NCBI GenBank assembly: GCA_030374805.1
Contig: JARGSG010000018.1
Coordinates: 248,001-312,000 of the forward strand
DNA length: 64,000 nt
Source of the DNA: Gracilaria gracilis
Lineage: Eukaryota; Rhodophyta; Florideophyceae; Gracilariales; Gracilariaceae
Direction: 5' to 3'
Under the pieces are notes generated by a model that was not told the DNA's origin, did no database searches, and was given only the letters and a program-made list of their open reading frames with translations. Shown here one piece after another: positions 1 through 9,625 of the stretch; position 1 is the first letter of the stretch, and each line of letters begins with the position of its first letter. Both the position numbers and the translations under genes were made by a program.

Positions 1-3000
1 CTTTGAGATAGCGGATTAAGTGTTTCATGCAGCGCCAGTGGGACGGCAGTGGTGAGGCAGTAAACTTCCCAAGCATGGACACTGCAGTGCAGATGTCAGG
101 TCTAGTACGTGTACTCAAGTACAAAAGAGATCCAAGAACCTGACGGTAGGGGACTGACTGCATCGCGAAGGACTCCTCTTCAGTTTGTACGCGACGAACG
201 TCATACAGACAATGATCGAAAGGGAGGGGGTGTAAGGCCGGAATGGCCTCCTGCATGTTGGTCATGTTGATAATGCTTTGGATCAGAGGCTGCTGATAAA
301 GAACTATTGAATCCGCAGTCTCCCGAATTGATAAACTAAGATAGAGATCAGTACGACCAAGGTCAGAAATGTCGTACTCTTCTTGAAGCTTTCGTTTGGC
401 CCATTCAATGAGATATGAAGGACCAAAGAAACTGAGATCATCAACATAAGCCAAGATGACTAACATGTCCTTGTTGTCGCGATAGAGGTGAACACACGGA
501 GCAGATTGAAACTTCACAAATCCCAAAGACCCAAGGAAGCCAGAGAGAAGTTCGTACCAAAGCCTGGGAGCTTCGCGTGTACCGTACAAAGATTTGATCA
601 GCTTCACAACGCGCCCGTTGGCTTCCGGAACACCAGGTATTTTCGGGAGAACAATCCACACCGGGTGGTCCTCTGGCATGTAAGCATGCAAAAACGCTCC
701 TTTGACATCTACATGCTGTCTGTCCCACCCATGATAGGCGGCGATAGCCAACATGAGTCGAAAGACCTCGAAGTTAAGGACGGGTGCATAGAGGTCATCG
801 CGATCAGAAGATGACTGAAAATTGCCACGAGCCACAAGACGGGCTTTGAAGCGTGCCGGAGCACCTTCATGGTCACGCTTGAGAAGTAGAATGATCGCAG
901 ACGGGATGGGAGAGCCATGGTTACCATCAACCTCGGCGTAGGTACCAAGTTTGCATACCGTGTCAAATTCTTTTCGTATAGATTCCATCCAGAAAGAAGA
1001 CTCCGGAGAAAAGAGGGCTTGCTTCAAAGTCGGTGTATCCGAAGTACTAGTTGATTCAGGAAGAGCTGTGTGTGCCTGAACAATAGAAAGTCCCGTGAAA
1101 TCCTGTGAGACGGCATTATCAGATGCATATCCATCCGCATCAATGCCATATGTGGACGGTTTGGCTGGGTAATGCACATAGAAACCATCATCCGATGAGT
1201 GTGGTGAGTGCAATGCAGCATCACTGGGAGATACAGCAGGCGTTACAGAGTTATCACCACTTGAGAGATCAAGCACTTCAGGGGTAGCACCATGGGAGAT
1301 ATCAGGCCTTGCAGTGGCATCACCGCTAGGACCAGGAACAAAGATATAGGTATCAAATGCACCAGCCGTGTCGGGTGATTGAGATGAATCCAAAGGTGCA
1401 ATGGGTGGTAACAGAGACATACCAGCATGAATATGTGATAGGCCTGGGAACTCGTCTTTTATAAAACGAACGTGTTTCGTCGTAGCGATACCAGAACTGG
1501 TCAACACACGATGCATTCCACCCTGTGTATGCCCCAGGTTGATACCTTCTACCAAACGGGATGTGAACTTACAGAGTTGGTTTTCCCGAACCATAACAAG
1601 GGCACGGCAGCCAAATACACGAAAGTGTTTGATGTAGCGGGGAGGCTCCTTAAAAAGCGCCGCAAAAGGTATCTCTCCGGTACTATGATGCAACACAGCA
1701 TTCTTAGCAGCGGTGAACTGCGCCAGGGCATCAGACCAGAAAGAGATAGGCAAATTGGCTTTCTGGAGGCAAGCCCGAATAGGTCCCATTGGTAGAGAAA
1801 TATTCCGTTCCGCCAATCCGTTAGACGACGGTGTGTACGGTGAAGTCTGGGAGATGATGACTCCTTTTCGTGAAAGACGTTTCTGTGCGCGGAAGAACTC
1901 AGAACCCCCGTCTGTGTGTAGGGAAAGCACAGCAGTATTAGATTGCCGCTCAAACCAGGTCGAGTAGTAAAGCACGGCATCAGAAGCATCACTCTTCAAT
2001 CGAAGAGTTTGTGTGTACAAGAACCTAGTCAACTCATCGACTATGACAATGTAGTACTTGAAATTGTCATGAGAGTCCGAACCAGCCGATGTGATGTCCG
2101 CGTGAAGGTGACCTGGCCGAGAAGCTGATGTCAGAGACCCGCGGAATGACTTCTTAAACTTCCCAGAAACACACGGCACACAGTCAATGTCGGAATTAGA
2201 CGGAGAAGGAATTAAATTGTTGACTAACAATCGACGCACTTCCTTAACTGATACAGTATGCGCGAGACGGTCGTGCCATAGCTGCACCTCTCTTCCAGAC
2301 ACATGATTACGTGTAGCAGTCACCGTAGGTTCCTCACCGGAATAGGGAGGAGCACTGACATTAATCACCTCATCAAGGGCAATCAGGGGACCCTCTCGGT
2401 CAGAGTCAGAGTCCAGCGTGACAGCAATAGAATCACAGTCATCCTCGTCATCAATACTAGTGCCATGATCGAACGAAAGTGCAACAACGCGAGCCATCAT
2501 GGCGGATAGACCATCCTTACTCGGTGGCAAAGAGGCAACGGATGTGTTCGAACAGTCCTCGGGGATGTAGTAGAGGCCGTCTTCATGTCGAGCCGCAACC
2601 CCAATAATGCGAAGGTCATCTTGAAGATCAATGATGAAGGCATGCTCTGGCATGAAGAGAACTGAAAGCCCCTTTGCCGTCAATGCAGGAATTGACAGTA
2701 GACTCATTGCAAGTTCTGGAGAGACAAGAGTGTTGCTCAACGATACAGATGTATCAGTACCATCGTACTGCCACGTCACCGATCGAGAACCCTTCTGTGT
2801 AGCCACTATTTGCGAGTCATCACCCAATGAGATGGGAATATGGCAGGAACGTGATTCAGAGAGGTGGCCAGCCGTAGGTGTCAGATGAGTAGTTGTGCCA
2901 GAGTCCAGCATGATCAGTGACCCAGAGCTCGGCCGAACGGTCATTGCCCGAGCGATGGCGGCCCGGTTCTGTGTCGCCTTCTTGCGACCCATACTGTCTG

Positions 3001-3745
3001 GCTTCTTTTCTGTGGATCCACTAGAGTTGGGATCATCTTTCACCTTGATACCCAATTTATTGCGAGAGTAAAGAGGGTTTAAGAAACAGATATCAGTCGA
3101 ATGATTATCTTTCTTACATATACCACACTTTCGCCGTGCCGCATACACGCGCTCTGTGGCAAATTGTTTAACAGACTTCTGCTCATCCAAAAGTCTGGCA
3201 GTGACACTGTCCCAAGTAGTGTTCTCCGGCGACAGTGTCTTGATCGCCGCACATACGGCGCTGAACTGAGGAGCGGAAATGGATGACACCAACAAAGCAA
3301 CGGTCAATTCCTCCGGAAGTTGTGTATCCATGGCAGCCAACTGCTGCACAATGCTCGCCATTTTATCAACATGACGTCCAAGATTCTGTGAGACATCAGT
3401 GTAGCGCAAAGTCACCAACTCGCACATTCGTGTAATTCGGGAAGCGGTTGATGTAGAAGCGTAACGATCATCAAGACGCTTCAGCATTTTGTGAGGATTT
3501 CCAATCTCACTTTGAACAACTCTCAACGCTGCATCTGACAGAGCTGAGACTATAAGGCCACCGGCCTTCTTCTGGTTGAACTCGAATTCTTTCTTTTTGA
3601 CGTCATCGGAAGTGTAAGGATTTCGAGCGTTCTTCAGGACAGCACCAATACCCTAAGCATCACAGGCAGCTTCAATTCTCAACCTCCAAAGCTTATAGTC
3701 GTGAGACTCTTCAAAGGGTTTGATTTTGATTTTGTCAGACTCCAT
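1..3745 (-). pseudogene. copia-1 gag-pol polyprotein, partial, one in-frame TAG
   Basis: The ATG at 3745-3743 starts a frame that meets TAG at 3655-3653 (codon 31, context CDA-stop-GIG). The same frame is then open for 1,217 codons to the window edge; I checked it line by line. Domains in order: gag; CX2CX4HX4C zinc knuckle CGICKKDNHSTDIC near 3130-3088; protease motif MLDSGTT near 2905; GAG-pre-integrase motif LWHDRLAH near 2285; integrase with HADITS, HTDGGSEF and SSNGLAERN, so the D-D-E residues are all present; then reverse transcriptase with ARFKARLVARGN near 830, VDVKGAFLHA near 690 and catalytic YVDDLS near 434-451. The Lys-rich, charged gag start is typical. Apart from the TAG nothing looks damaged, so this is either a recent nonsense mutation or a read-through product. 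RNase H is off the window. Confidence 0.88.
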
Positions 3746-3804
3746 AATGATAATCGTCAATGAAAAGGAAAAAAAATTGTAGACAGCACACAGAGGTTAC
3801 GATT

Positions 3805-3818
3805 CTGGGCCCATAACC
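3805..3818 (-). other. Primer-binding site, half-tRNA-iMet type (copia-1)
   Basis: The minus strand reads GGTTATGGGCCCAG, complementary to the anticodon stem-loop (CTGGGCCCATAACC) of initiator tRNA-Met. Drosophila copia and yeast Ty5 prime from such an internal cleaved tRNA end rather than from the 3' CCA end. The site lies 60 bp upstream of the gag ATG, as expected. An identical 14-mer serves the TRIM at 5070-5083. Confidence 0.75.
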
Positions 3819-3973
3819 TAACAAAGAGGGAAAAAGGTTTTACGAGTTGGTCTGCACATCTCAACTCTCCACAGGAGTTGAGAGCGCTTATAACAACTTA
3901 GAGACGAACATAACTATCGAGAGAGTCACATATGTGCTCACGTGAGAAGAGCACATATGTGCTCTCGTAAACA
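3819..3973 (-). repeat. Candidate 5' LTR of copia-1
   Basis: This segment directly abuts the primer-binding site, so it must contain the 3' end of the 5' LTR. The minus strand contains GTTATAAGCG, a possible TATA box, near 3895-3886. It also holds two copies of CACATATGTGCTC about 26 bp apart. The outer edge is placed where the minus strand reads TGTTTACGAG, by analogy with TG starts. The second LTR is outside the window, so the limits cannot be confirmed. Confidence 0.4.
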
Positions 3974-4079
3974 AATACAAAAATACAAATACGAAAAGGA
4001 ACACGAGAGAGAGCAAGATAAGAATATGAGCAGGAAGCACGAGAGGCATATGCAGGCGTCTAACAATGCATAGCTCTAA

Positions 4080-4590
4080 CAAGATGTAGAACTGTCCAGC
4101 TTCCAGAAGTTGAAGAGCAGCGCTCGTACAAGCCACGTTCGCAATTCGAGTCTGCGCACGCAGGTTCTGGAACTCCGCGGCAATCTGGCTTCGTTCTCGG
4201 GCCTTCTGCTTTTCTTGACAATGGCGTTTGTTTTGATCAACCTGTTCTTTTCGTTCACCGTTTTGCTTTTCTTTTTCTGCACGGGACTGGCGTTCGAGAC
4301 ATCGCCCGCCTCTCGTCATCATCTGTAGTTAGCGTCCCTTTAGACGCTTCGTGCTTGTAGTCTAGAATCGCCTGATCTAGACAGTGCTGTGCATCATTTT
4401 CAATTCGTTGAGGTGCCGCCACTGGGCCACTTAGTTGAGTTTGTTCGTGCGCTACTTTTTCTTTCTTTGCCATCTCTCGGACTGTGTTTGGGACATGGCG
4501 CCCATATTCGGAAGTGACTCGAGCCATATACTCACGTATCCAGCTGATTCCGTACTGCTTGAGCTCTTTGATACAAACGGCATCTGCGAA
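4080..4590 (-). pseudogene. Frameshifted charged coiled-coil protein, Myb/SANT-partner-like relic
   Basis: Two overlapping minus frames look coding. The first (to 4255) begins around DAVCIKELKQYGISWIREYM and continues MAKKEKVAHEQTQ to an acidic stretch TTDDDERR. The second frame (from about 4322 down) continues with the Glu/Lys/Arg-rich helix EKEKQNGERKEQVDQNK and ends near SAALQLLEAG. Joining them needs one frameshift between 4255 and 4322. The charged tail resembles the C-terminal coiled coil of the Myb/SANT protein at 39.6 kb. No TIRs or transposase were found beside it. A possible 3' splice site (CTAAC followed by CGCAG) lies just upstream of the first segment on the minus strand. Function unknown. 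Confidence 0.35.
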
Positions 4591-4850
4591 GTGCCGTTAG
4601 CTTGCTTTAGTTGCCACCCGAACGAACGTAGCGTCCAAAGTTTTCATCTTTTAGAGCGGTGTTCTTTCCGCGTTAAGTCGCTGTATTACCCATATCCTCT
4701 CAACTTCGTTCATTACAAAGCGTTGAATGCAGAGGATTGGAACTACTGAGGCTAGTTTAGGCCTGGTCGCTGGTACAGATTGTTATACATTTTGTTCCCC
4801 GTTTGGAGGAGGAAGAAAACTTGTGAGCGGAGGGAGGACGGGGAGATCAT

Positions 4851-4919
4851 CATAAAAACAGCTGAGCAACTCCGGCGCTCTCTGCGCTGGTTTCCTGCAC
4901 GTGTCACTCATGTTTTATA
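4851..4919 (-). repeat. TRIM 3' LTR
   Basis: 69 bp. It differs from the other LTR at three positions, two of them being the terminal dinucleotide (ATG here against ACA in the 5' copy, minus strand). It carries TATAAAAC at its minus-strand start. Confidence 0.8.
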
Positions 4920-5083
4920 CTCCTCCTCTTTTCTTGAGGACGGCGACCCATTTCTAGCTTCCCGAAACAGCTTGGGCGGAGTACCTCTTACAGTGCATCG
5001 CGCTTACAGCGGTAGCGTACAGGTGTATTTTCAAGAAGCAGGCGGGACTTGAACCCACAACCCCTGTATCTGGGCCCATAACC

Positions 5084-5152
5084 TGTAAAAACAGCTGAGC
5101 AACTCCGGCGCTCTCTGCGCTGGTTTCCTGCACGTGTAACTCATGTTTTATA
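5084..5152 (-). repeat. TRIM 5' LTR
   Basis: 69 bp, directly upstream (minus strand) of the initiator-Met-type primer site. It retains the CA terminus. Target duplication ATCAT follows at 5153-5157. Confidence 0.8.
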
Positions 5153-5157
5153 ATCAT

Positions 5158-6435
5158 CGTGAGACGGAGGCGATTCTGGGTCTGTTGTTTTATCGGTTGG
5201 ATCGATGGGAATAGATGTCATTGTAAACAGAAACGAGTGGTAATCTTGTGCGTCACGGCAACAACAAGCTAAGGTGTAGTGAAGCCGGGTTGCGGGAAGC
5301 CCTTAGTTTTCCCTCTATTTCGAAATAAGCCCTCTTTGTAGCGCAACGGTTTTGTGTAATTAAACAACGATCTCTTGCTGAGCCTGGCTTATTTTAAAAA
5401 CAAGCTCCATTTTCGCTAAGTTAAAATGGGCTATTCTGTGCCACTAAGGCCTCTTTGAATCACTAATAGGACCCTAGGCAAAGTGGTCTAGAACTGACAG
5501 TACTCTGCACTGCTGACAACATTATCTGGCTTTCCCAAGACGTCATGTAATACTCGGATTATTAAACTGGACGGTATTGAAGGTGTTTTCTCAATTTTGT
5601 TGGTTCGAGATTTAATGACAGAAAAAATTAGCAAGTATTGTTCTAAATATGAACTATAGTACATTTACTTTAACAGCCATTGTCGTCGCTCGTTACCGTA
5701 ATCGTAGATTCAGCCATACATCGAAAGCAAATGTGCATGGTATGGGCGAGATAAACAATGCCGAATGGGACCCACGCACTCGTTAGCACTACTAGAAAAT
5801 TAAATTTGCTCTGTAAACAGTTTTATGTGGCATTTTGAGACCTCGTCTCAACAAGTTTTATTTAAACGTGTCAGCAGAAGGCTATCTGCACTATTATAGT
5901 CCATCGTTGAAATTAATCAAAGTAGACACTCAAGTAAGCCGGATCTCTGCAAAAGACTCCAGAGAACACCGCGGTATTTAAAAAGAAGTCTTAATAATGA
6001 TGCTGCAGGTGCAAGATATTGGTTTTACACTTTTAATTCAAGCTCTCGCTTTTTGTCATCTTCAAGTGTTGAGAAAAGTAGGGAGAAGGAATTTAATGCG
6101 TTTCTATACACAATGCTCAAAACTGAGAGCGAATGTAGCATGAATTATTGTGATATTCGGATGTTTCAAGAGAAGCCTTTAGGGGCAGCGCCCAGCCTTG
6201 TCTGCTAAAAGCTTATCACAAACTTCAGGCTTCTGTGAGGAGAAACAGGCACAAATGCGTGTTTTTTCGTAAATTTTGAAAAGGTAATAGAAGGCTTATA
6301 TTACCGATTTGTTCATTACGGTGCAAGGGTGCAAAATAAGAAATTATAGTACCACAATGCAAACCCCCTGAAGGGAGGCAATACTATAAGTAGAGAGGTT
6401 CGTACTGAGAACGAGGTGGAAAAATGAAATGAAGC
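5158..6435. other. Gap without recognisable gene
   Basis: Moderately AT-rich sequence with no ORF of coding character on either strand and no clear repeat structure. I see nothing in it that I can name. Confidence 0.6.
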
Positions 6436-6529
6436 ATGAAGTGAGTCCAAGGTCCTGGTACCAACGGTACCTATTCCACAAATTTAGGCACCAGGAAGAT
6501 ATCTCTCCCTGGTGCCTAACAAGGGTTAA
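6436..6529. repeat. Terminal fragment of TTAA/CCCTTGT-family element
   Basis: The segment ends CTAACAAGGG followed by TTAA (6526-6529). It contains an inverted repeat built on GGCACCAGG and CCTGGTGCC around ATATC. The same end (GACAAGGG plus TTAA) and style of subterminal palindrome occur at 58.2 kb, and in a mutated form at 50.09 kb. The opposite end of this copy was not found. Confidence 0.5.
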
Positions 6530-6603
6530 TAGTAACGATGGGTTGGAGTCCAGAGAGACAATCCTACGAAAAAGGAAGAAACAAACAGAACATATACAAC
6601 AGT

Positions 6604-7216
6604 TCAACGCAAAGAGTTGCTGATGGTGGTGTGTACTAGCGGCAGGGCAGGCTCCTCGTCAGCGGCGATTGCGACCAAACTGTGGCGCAGTTGGCCTGAG
6701 ATCTCTTCCACAAGAGAATCCTCCGCCAGAATTACGTCTCGTGCCTGGATCACCAAAGCCACCCCTCGGGGAGCAAATGGAACCAGGTTTCGGTTGTCCA
6801 CTAAACTCGGCAAACAACCGGCACATTACCGAAGAGCCCGCCGAGCCAAAGTCGAAAATGGCAGAGCACAGTTGTTCCGTCTCCGAAGAGGATTCTTGGA
6901 AAGGCGCTGCGGCCGAGCTCCTCTTCCCGCTTTCGGGAACTATCGCGGTGCAAGTGCTTGCCATGAAGTTGATAGATGACACCGCCTGCGCTTCCAAAAG
7001 AATTAGAGATGATGAAACGGACGGCAATTCCGTGAACGTGCCTTCTCTGCAGTCGTAGCACCCGCCATCGGCATCAAGGCAGAAATCGATTGTATTGGGC
7101 TCGCATGTGATCAGAACGGTGTTGGCCACCGAGAGCAGTGCTGCCAACGCGACAAAAAGAGAGAGAATGCTGTACATAGCGCGCAAGAGGCGCCAAATGA
7201 AAGTGTATGCGTACAA
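6604..7216 (-). pseudogene. Probable secreted or membrane protein gene with a frameshift
   Basis: The frame from 7216 encodes an N-terminal hydrophobic segment (YSILSLFVALAALLSVANTV) that reads as a signal peptide or anchor. A Cys-containing region follows (FCLDADGGCYDC). Near 6800 this frame becomes Gly/Arg/Pro-rich and unconvincing. The neighbouring minus frame (6813 to 6604) instead reads like protein: VPFAPRGVALVIQARDVI and then an acidic helix to the stop. I infer a single frameshift, or a missed short intron, around 6800. The next gene (8206-9474) is also a membrane protein on the same strand. I do not recognise the family. Confidence 0.45.
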
Positions 7217-8205
7217 TGGATGTACAGCTTCGGAAGTTGTAGAGCCGGAAAATGATATTCAGATGCAGTGCGACGGTCATGAGCCGCGCTTTTGTAGCTA
7301 CGTATTTATACAGCTTCCATGAAGCGCCTTGAGGGTTAAAGTTTAACCCTACCTAGAGGGAGACATGAATGTTGTGTTCTCCCTCCAGCTTTAACCGTAC
7401 GGCATACTTGCATAATAATATTACTGAAACGTTACGCGGGTCTGACAGAGCATTCATGCAGCTAACTGCTGCACGCAACAAATTCAGCGCTATTGCGTGT
7501 GCTGAATATAGATACAAGTTGCACGCAATCGTTGCGACAGTATGCATACGGAAGTGCATGGCCTCCTTCACAACAGCTAATGAGAGGTTATACAATTATA
7601 GGAGAAGACAGTAACAGAGAATTCCATTTCTAAACCAAGCCCTTTAATTGGGGATTTAGGGAACAAATCCGAGGAGTTCTGCGAGAAATATCTCAATACA
7701 TTTGCTCCATTTTAACTTACACTTATACACAGAATCTGCTCTAAGCGCATCTCCACCGGTATGAAACTCGTGCGAAATCTGCCCAAACCTTAGCGATCCA
7801 CCCCAAAAGGGTTGTGGTTTAGTCCGATTTCCCTGAAAAATCAATCAAAACGATTGTTTTAGGACGGCGTTTACACTGGGTTTTGACAGCGTATACACGT
7901 CATCGTACGTGGTCCAAAAACATATCGGCTGCGTGTACTGTTTTAGGCTTTTGTCGTAGTCCAACCGGTGGGGATGCCCTAAAAGGCGTCCTATCTGCAG
8001 TTAATTTCAGGTACAAAGGTAACATTATAATATACATATTATGTTGCTGAATGCCAGCCACGCTGAACGTGGTATTTCTCGAATCGAGGAGTACTTCGCT
8101 TCCGAGACCCTTACACAGAGGCAATAGGTCCACCCCGCCCAAATACGAGCGCTCTGCACCCACGGGGAATGTGGATGGGCTCCCAAGCAAATCCCGTTGG
8201 CCCCT
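7217..8205. other. Gap without recognisable gene
   Basis: Only short shadow ORFs. The repeat GAGGGTTAAAGTTTAACCCT near 7331 is a small palindrome that could be a remnant of a TTAA-targeting element. Nothing else stands out. Confidence 0.5.
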
Positions 8206-9474
8206 TTAACCCGTATTCGTTGCATTCCTCTCATTTCCTTTCCGTAGTTTGCTGAAGAGCCTAAATCTCATGTCCTCCGTCTTTTGAGACATGGATATGA
8301 CGATTCTTCTCCTGCCGCTCAAATCGCTTGTTGCAACCAAAGGGTTGTTCGCTCCCAACATATCATCATCAGCCCCGGTCAATTGTGCCCAATGCAAAGG
8401 ATCATTCATGTCGAAGAAATTTTGCCGCCTGAAGAACAAGCTTGCGCCAAACAGAGCGACCGAGACTACCCAAACGGCTCCAAGTGCGCAGACAAGTACC
8501 AAACTCATATCAGTGGCGTCAATGTCAACTCTAAACTGACAGTCACCTTGCCCATCTCCGCTGAATACTTGTCTACGAATTGCGACCTCTTGGACGTTAG
8601 AGGCCACAAACGCTTGAGCTGCTCTCTCTGCAAATTCCTCTTCCAATCCAGTGACGTTGTAGTGCACAACAGTGTGCCACACGCCCAAATTCACATTCGG
8701 CTCTGTGGCAGCCGGTATATTTTGCTGATGCACATGTTCGGTGAACGTAACTCTGTTTCCGTCCCGGTAAACGAACACACAAAATGTTTCATTGCTTGGT
8801 GCGTCGGCACATCCTTGTACATATCCGCTTTCGGGCAGCGGCTCGTCCTCTGGAACTAAGCGATCAAACTCATAGAGTCGCTCTTCACATTGGACTATGA
8901 AGTCGTCATCTTCCATTTCAAACAGATTACCACCACTCTGCCACGTAGTGGTTATATTCGTACCAAGACATTCGAGAAAGATGATATTGGACGGTGAGGA
9001 TATGTTGGATGTCGCTCTCTGTTCGCTGATGGGCCGCAGGGAGATACAAGGACGGGACTCACTCCTGGTGACGATTGCTGGGTCACTGAAGAAGGAGTTA
9101 AAAAGTTCGAGAAACAAGAACACGATTGTAGCAAATATCACTAGAAGCCTTGTGTGAAAACGGTGGCGACGGACATTGATAGTTTCTCCTCTCGCAAGAG
9201 TTCTGCATTCCAGGAACGTGTTCCAACCTTGGGCGGCAGACAACAAAGCCAATTCGGAAGCGCCGGAGATCGAGGTAACGATTAAGCTTACGAACTGAGA
9301 CTTCAACGGGATGACCACCATGGTGGTGAGTGACAACTCAGGGAAGTATAGGAGGGTGAGAAGCAAAAGATGTGCGATGGGAGGCAAGGACGAAGAGCTG
9401 ATTAGCCAGGAGACAATGGTGGTGCTCCAGTGGAACTGGGGAGCTGGGCGGCGGCAGTTTATCTCTGTAAACAT
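8206..9474 (-). CDS. Multi-pass membrane protein with glycosylated outer domain, unknown family
   Basis: Single-exon ORF of 422 residues starting at an ATG. The first 130 residues hold two to three hydrophobic segments (AHLLLLTLLYFPELSLTT, then LLVIFATIVFLFLELF). Residues of about 135-320 form a soluble domain with several Cys and four N-glycosylation sequons (NIS, NIT, NET, NVT), so it is probably outside the cell or in the lumen. A strong transmembrane helix follows near 320-345 (LVLVCALGAVWVVSVALFG). A cytoplasmic tail of about 75 residues is rich in Arg and Asp. The sequence has coding character throughout and no disruption. I do not recognise the family. A palindrome sits 50 bp upstream of the start. 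Confidence 0.7.
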   Translation of the reverse strand: MFTEINCRRPAPQFHWSTTIVSWLISSSSLPPIAHLLLLTLLYFPELSLTTMVVIPLKSQFVSLIVTSISGASELALLSAAQGWNTFLECRTLARGETINVRRHRFHTRLLVIFATIVFLFLELFNSFFSDPAIVTRSESRPCISLRPISEQRATSNISSPSNIIFLECLGTNITTTWQSGGNLFEMEDDDFIVQCEERLYEFDRLVPEDEPLPESGYVQGCADAPSNETFCVFVYRDGNRVTFTEHVHQQNIPAATEPNVNLGVWHTVVHYNVTGLEEEFAERAAQAFVASNVQEVAIRRQVFSGDGQGDCQFRVDIDATDMSLVLVCALGAVWVVSVALFGASLFFRRQNFFDMNDPLHWAQLTGADDDMLGANNPLVATSDLSGRRRIVISMSQKTEDMRFRLFSKLRKGNERNATNTG

Positions 9475-9524
9475 AGGCCTTATTAATGGATGATGGAAAG
9501 GTAGAGAGGCTAACTAAGTTGTCT

Positions 9525-9625
9525 TTATAAAGTCTTTATCATACGAAGGTGTGTGGTATCTAGTCAAAGAAAGAAAGTTACTTTCTTTGACTACCACACA
9601 CCTTCGTATGATAAAGACTTTATAA
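9525..9625. repeat. Near-perfect 101-bp palindrome upstream of the membrane gene
   Basis: Outer arms 9525-9558 and 9592-9625 are 34-bp perfect inverted repeats beginning TTATAAAGTCTTTATC. Inner arms GTCAAAGAAAG (9563) and CTTTCTTTGAC (9581) extend the stem after a 4-nt bulge. The stem is about 45 bp with a 7-nt loop. The outer ends form TTATAA at both sides. It could be a small MITE or a structured 5' element of the gene 50 bp away. Confidence 0.85.

Larger units (their letters stand above)
1..3973 (-). mobile_element. Ty1/copia LTR retrotransposon (copia-1), truncated by window edge
   Basis: The order on the minus strand is candidate 5' LTR (about 3973-3819), primer-binding site (3818-3805), then gag, protease, integrase and reverse transcriptase, leaving the window at position 1. 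Integrase before reverse transcriptase defines Ty1/copia. RNase H and the 3' LTR must lie left of the window. Only one stop codon in about 3.7 kb of coding sequence suggests a young copy. The LTR outer limit is an estimate because the partner LTR is not visible. Confidence 0.85.
4851..5152 (-). mobile_element. TRIM: complete 302-bp miniature LTR retrotransposon
   Basis: Two 69-bp direct repeats (4851-4919 and 5084-5152, 3 differences) enclose 164 bp. Read on the minus strand, the 5' LTR starts TATAAAAC and ends TTTTTACA. It is followed with no gap by the primer site GGTTATGGGCCCAG (5083-5070). The purine tract AAGAAAAGAGGAGGAG (4935-4920) directly precedes the 3' LTR. The 5-bp direct repeat ATCAT flanks the unit at 4846-4850 and 5153-5157, a target-site duplication. 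No ORF is long enough to code for anything. These are the defining parts of a terminal-repeat retrotransposon in miniature. It would have to be copied by proteins of an autonomous element; the shared primer site points to a copia-type helper. Confidence 0.85.

Noticed and set aside
5035-5140. tRNA gene or tRNA-derived SINE: the minus strand shows a B-box-like GGTTCAAGTCC and an A-box-like TTGCTCAGCTG
   Set aside because: No acceptor stem or anticodon arm can be folded, and the LTR, primer-site, purine-tract and duplication structure of the TRIM explains the segment better.
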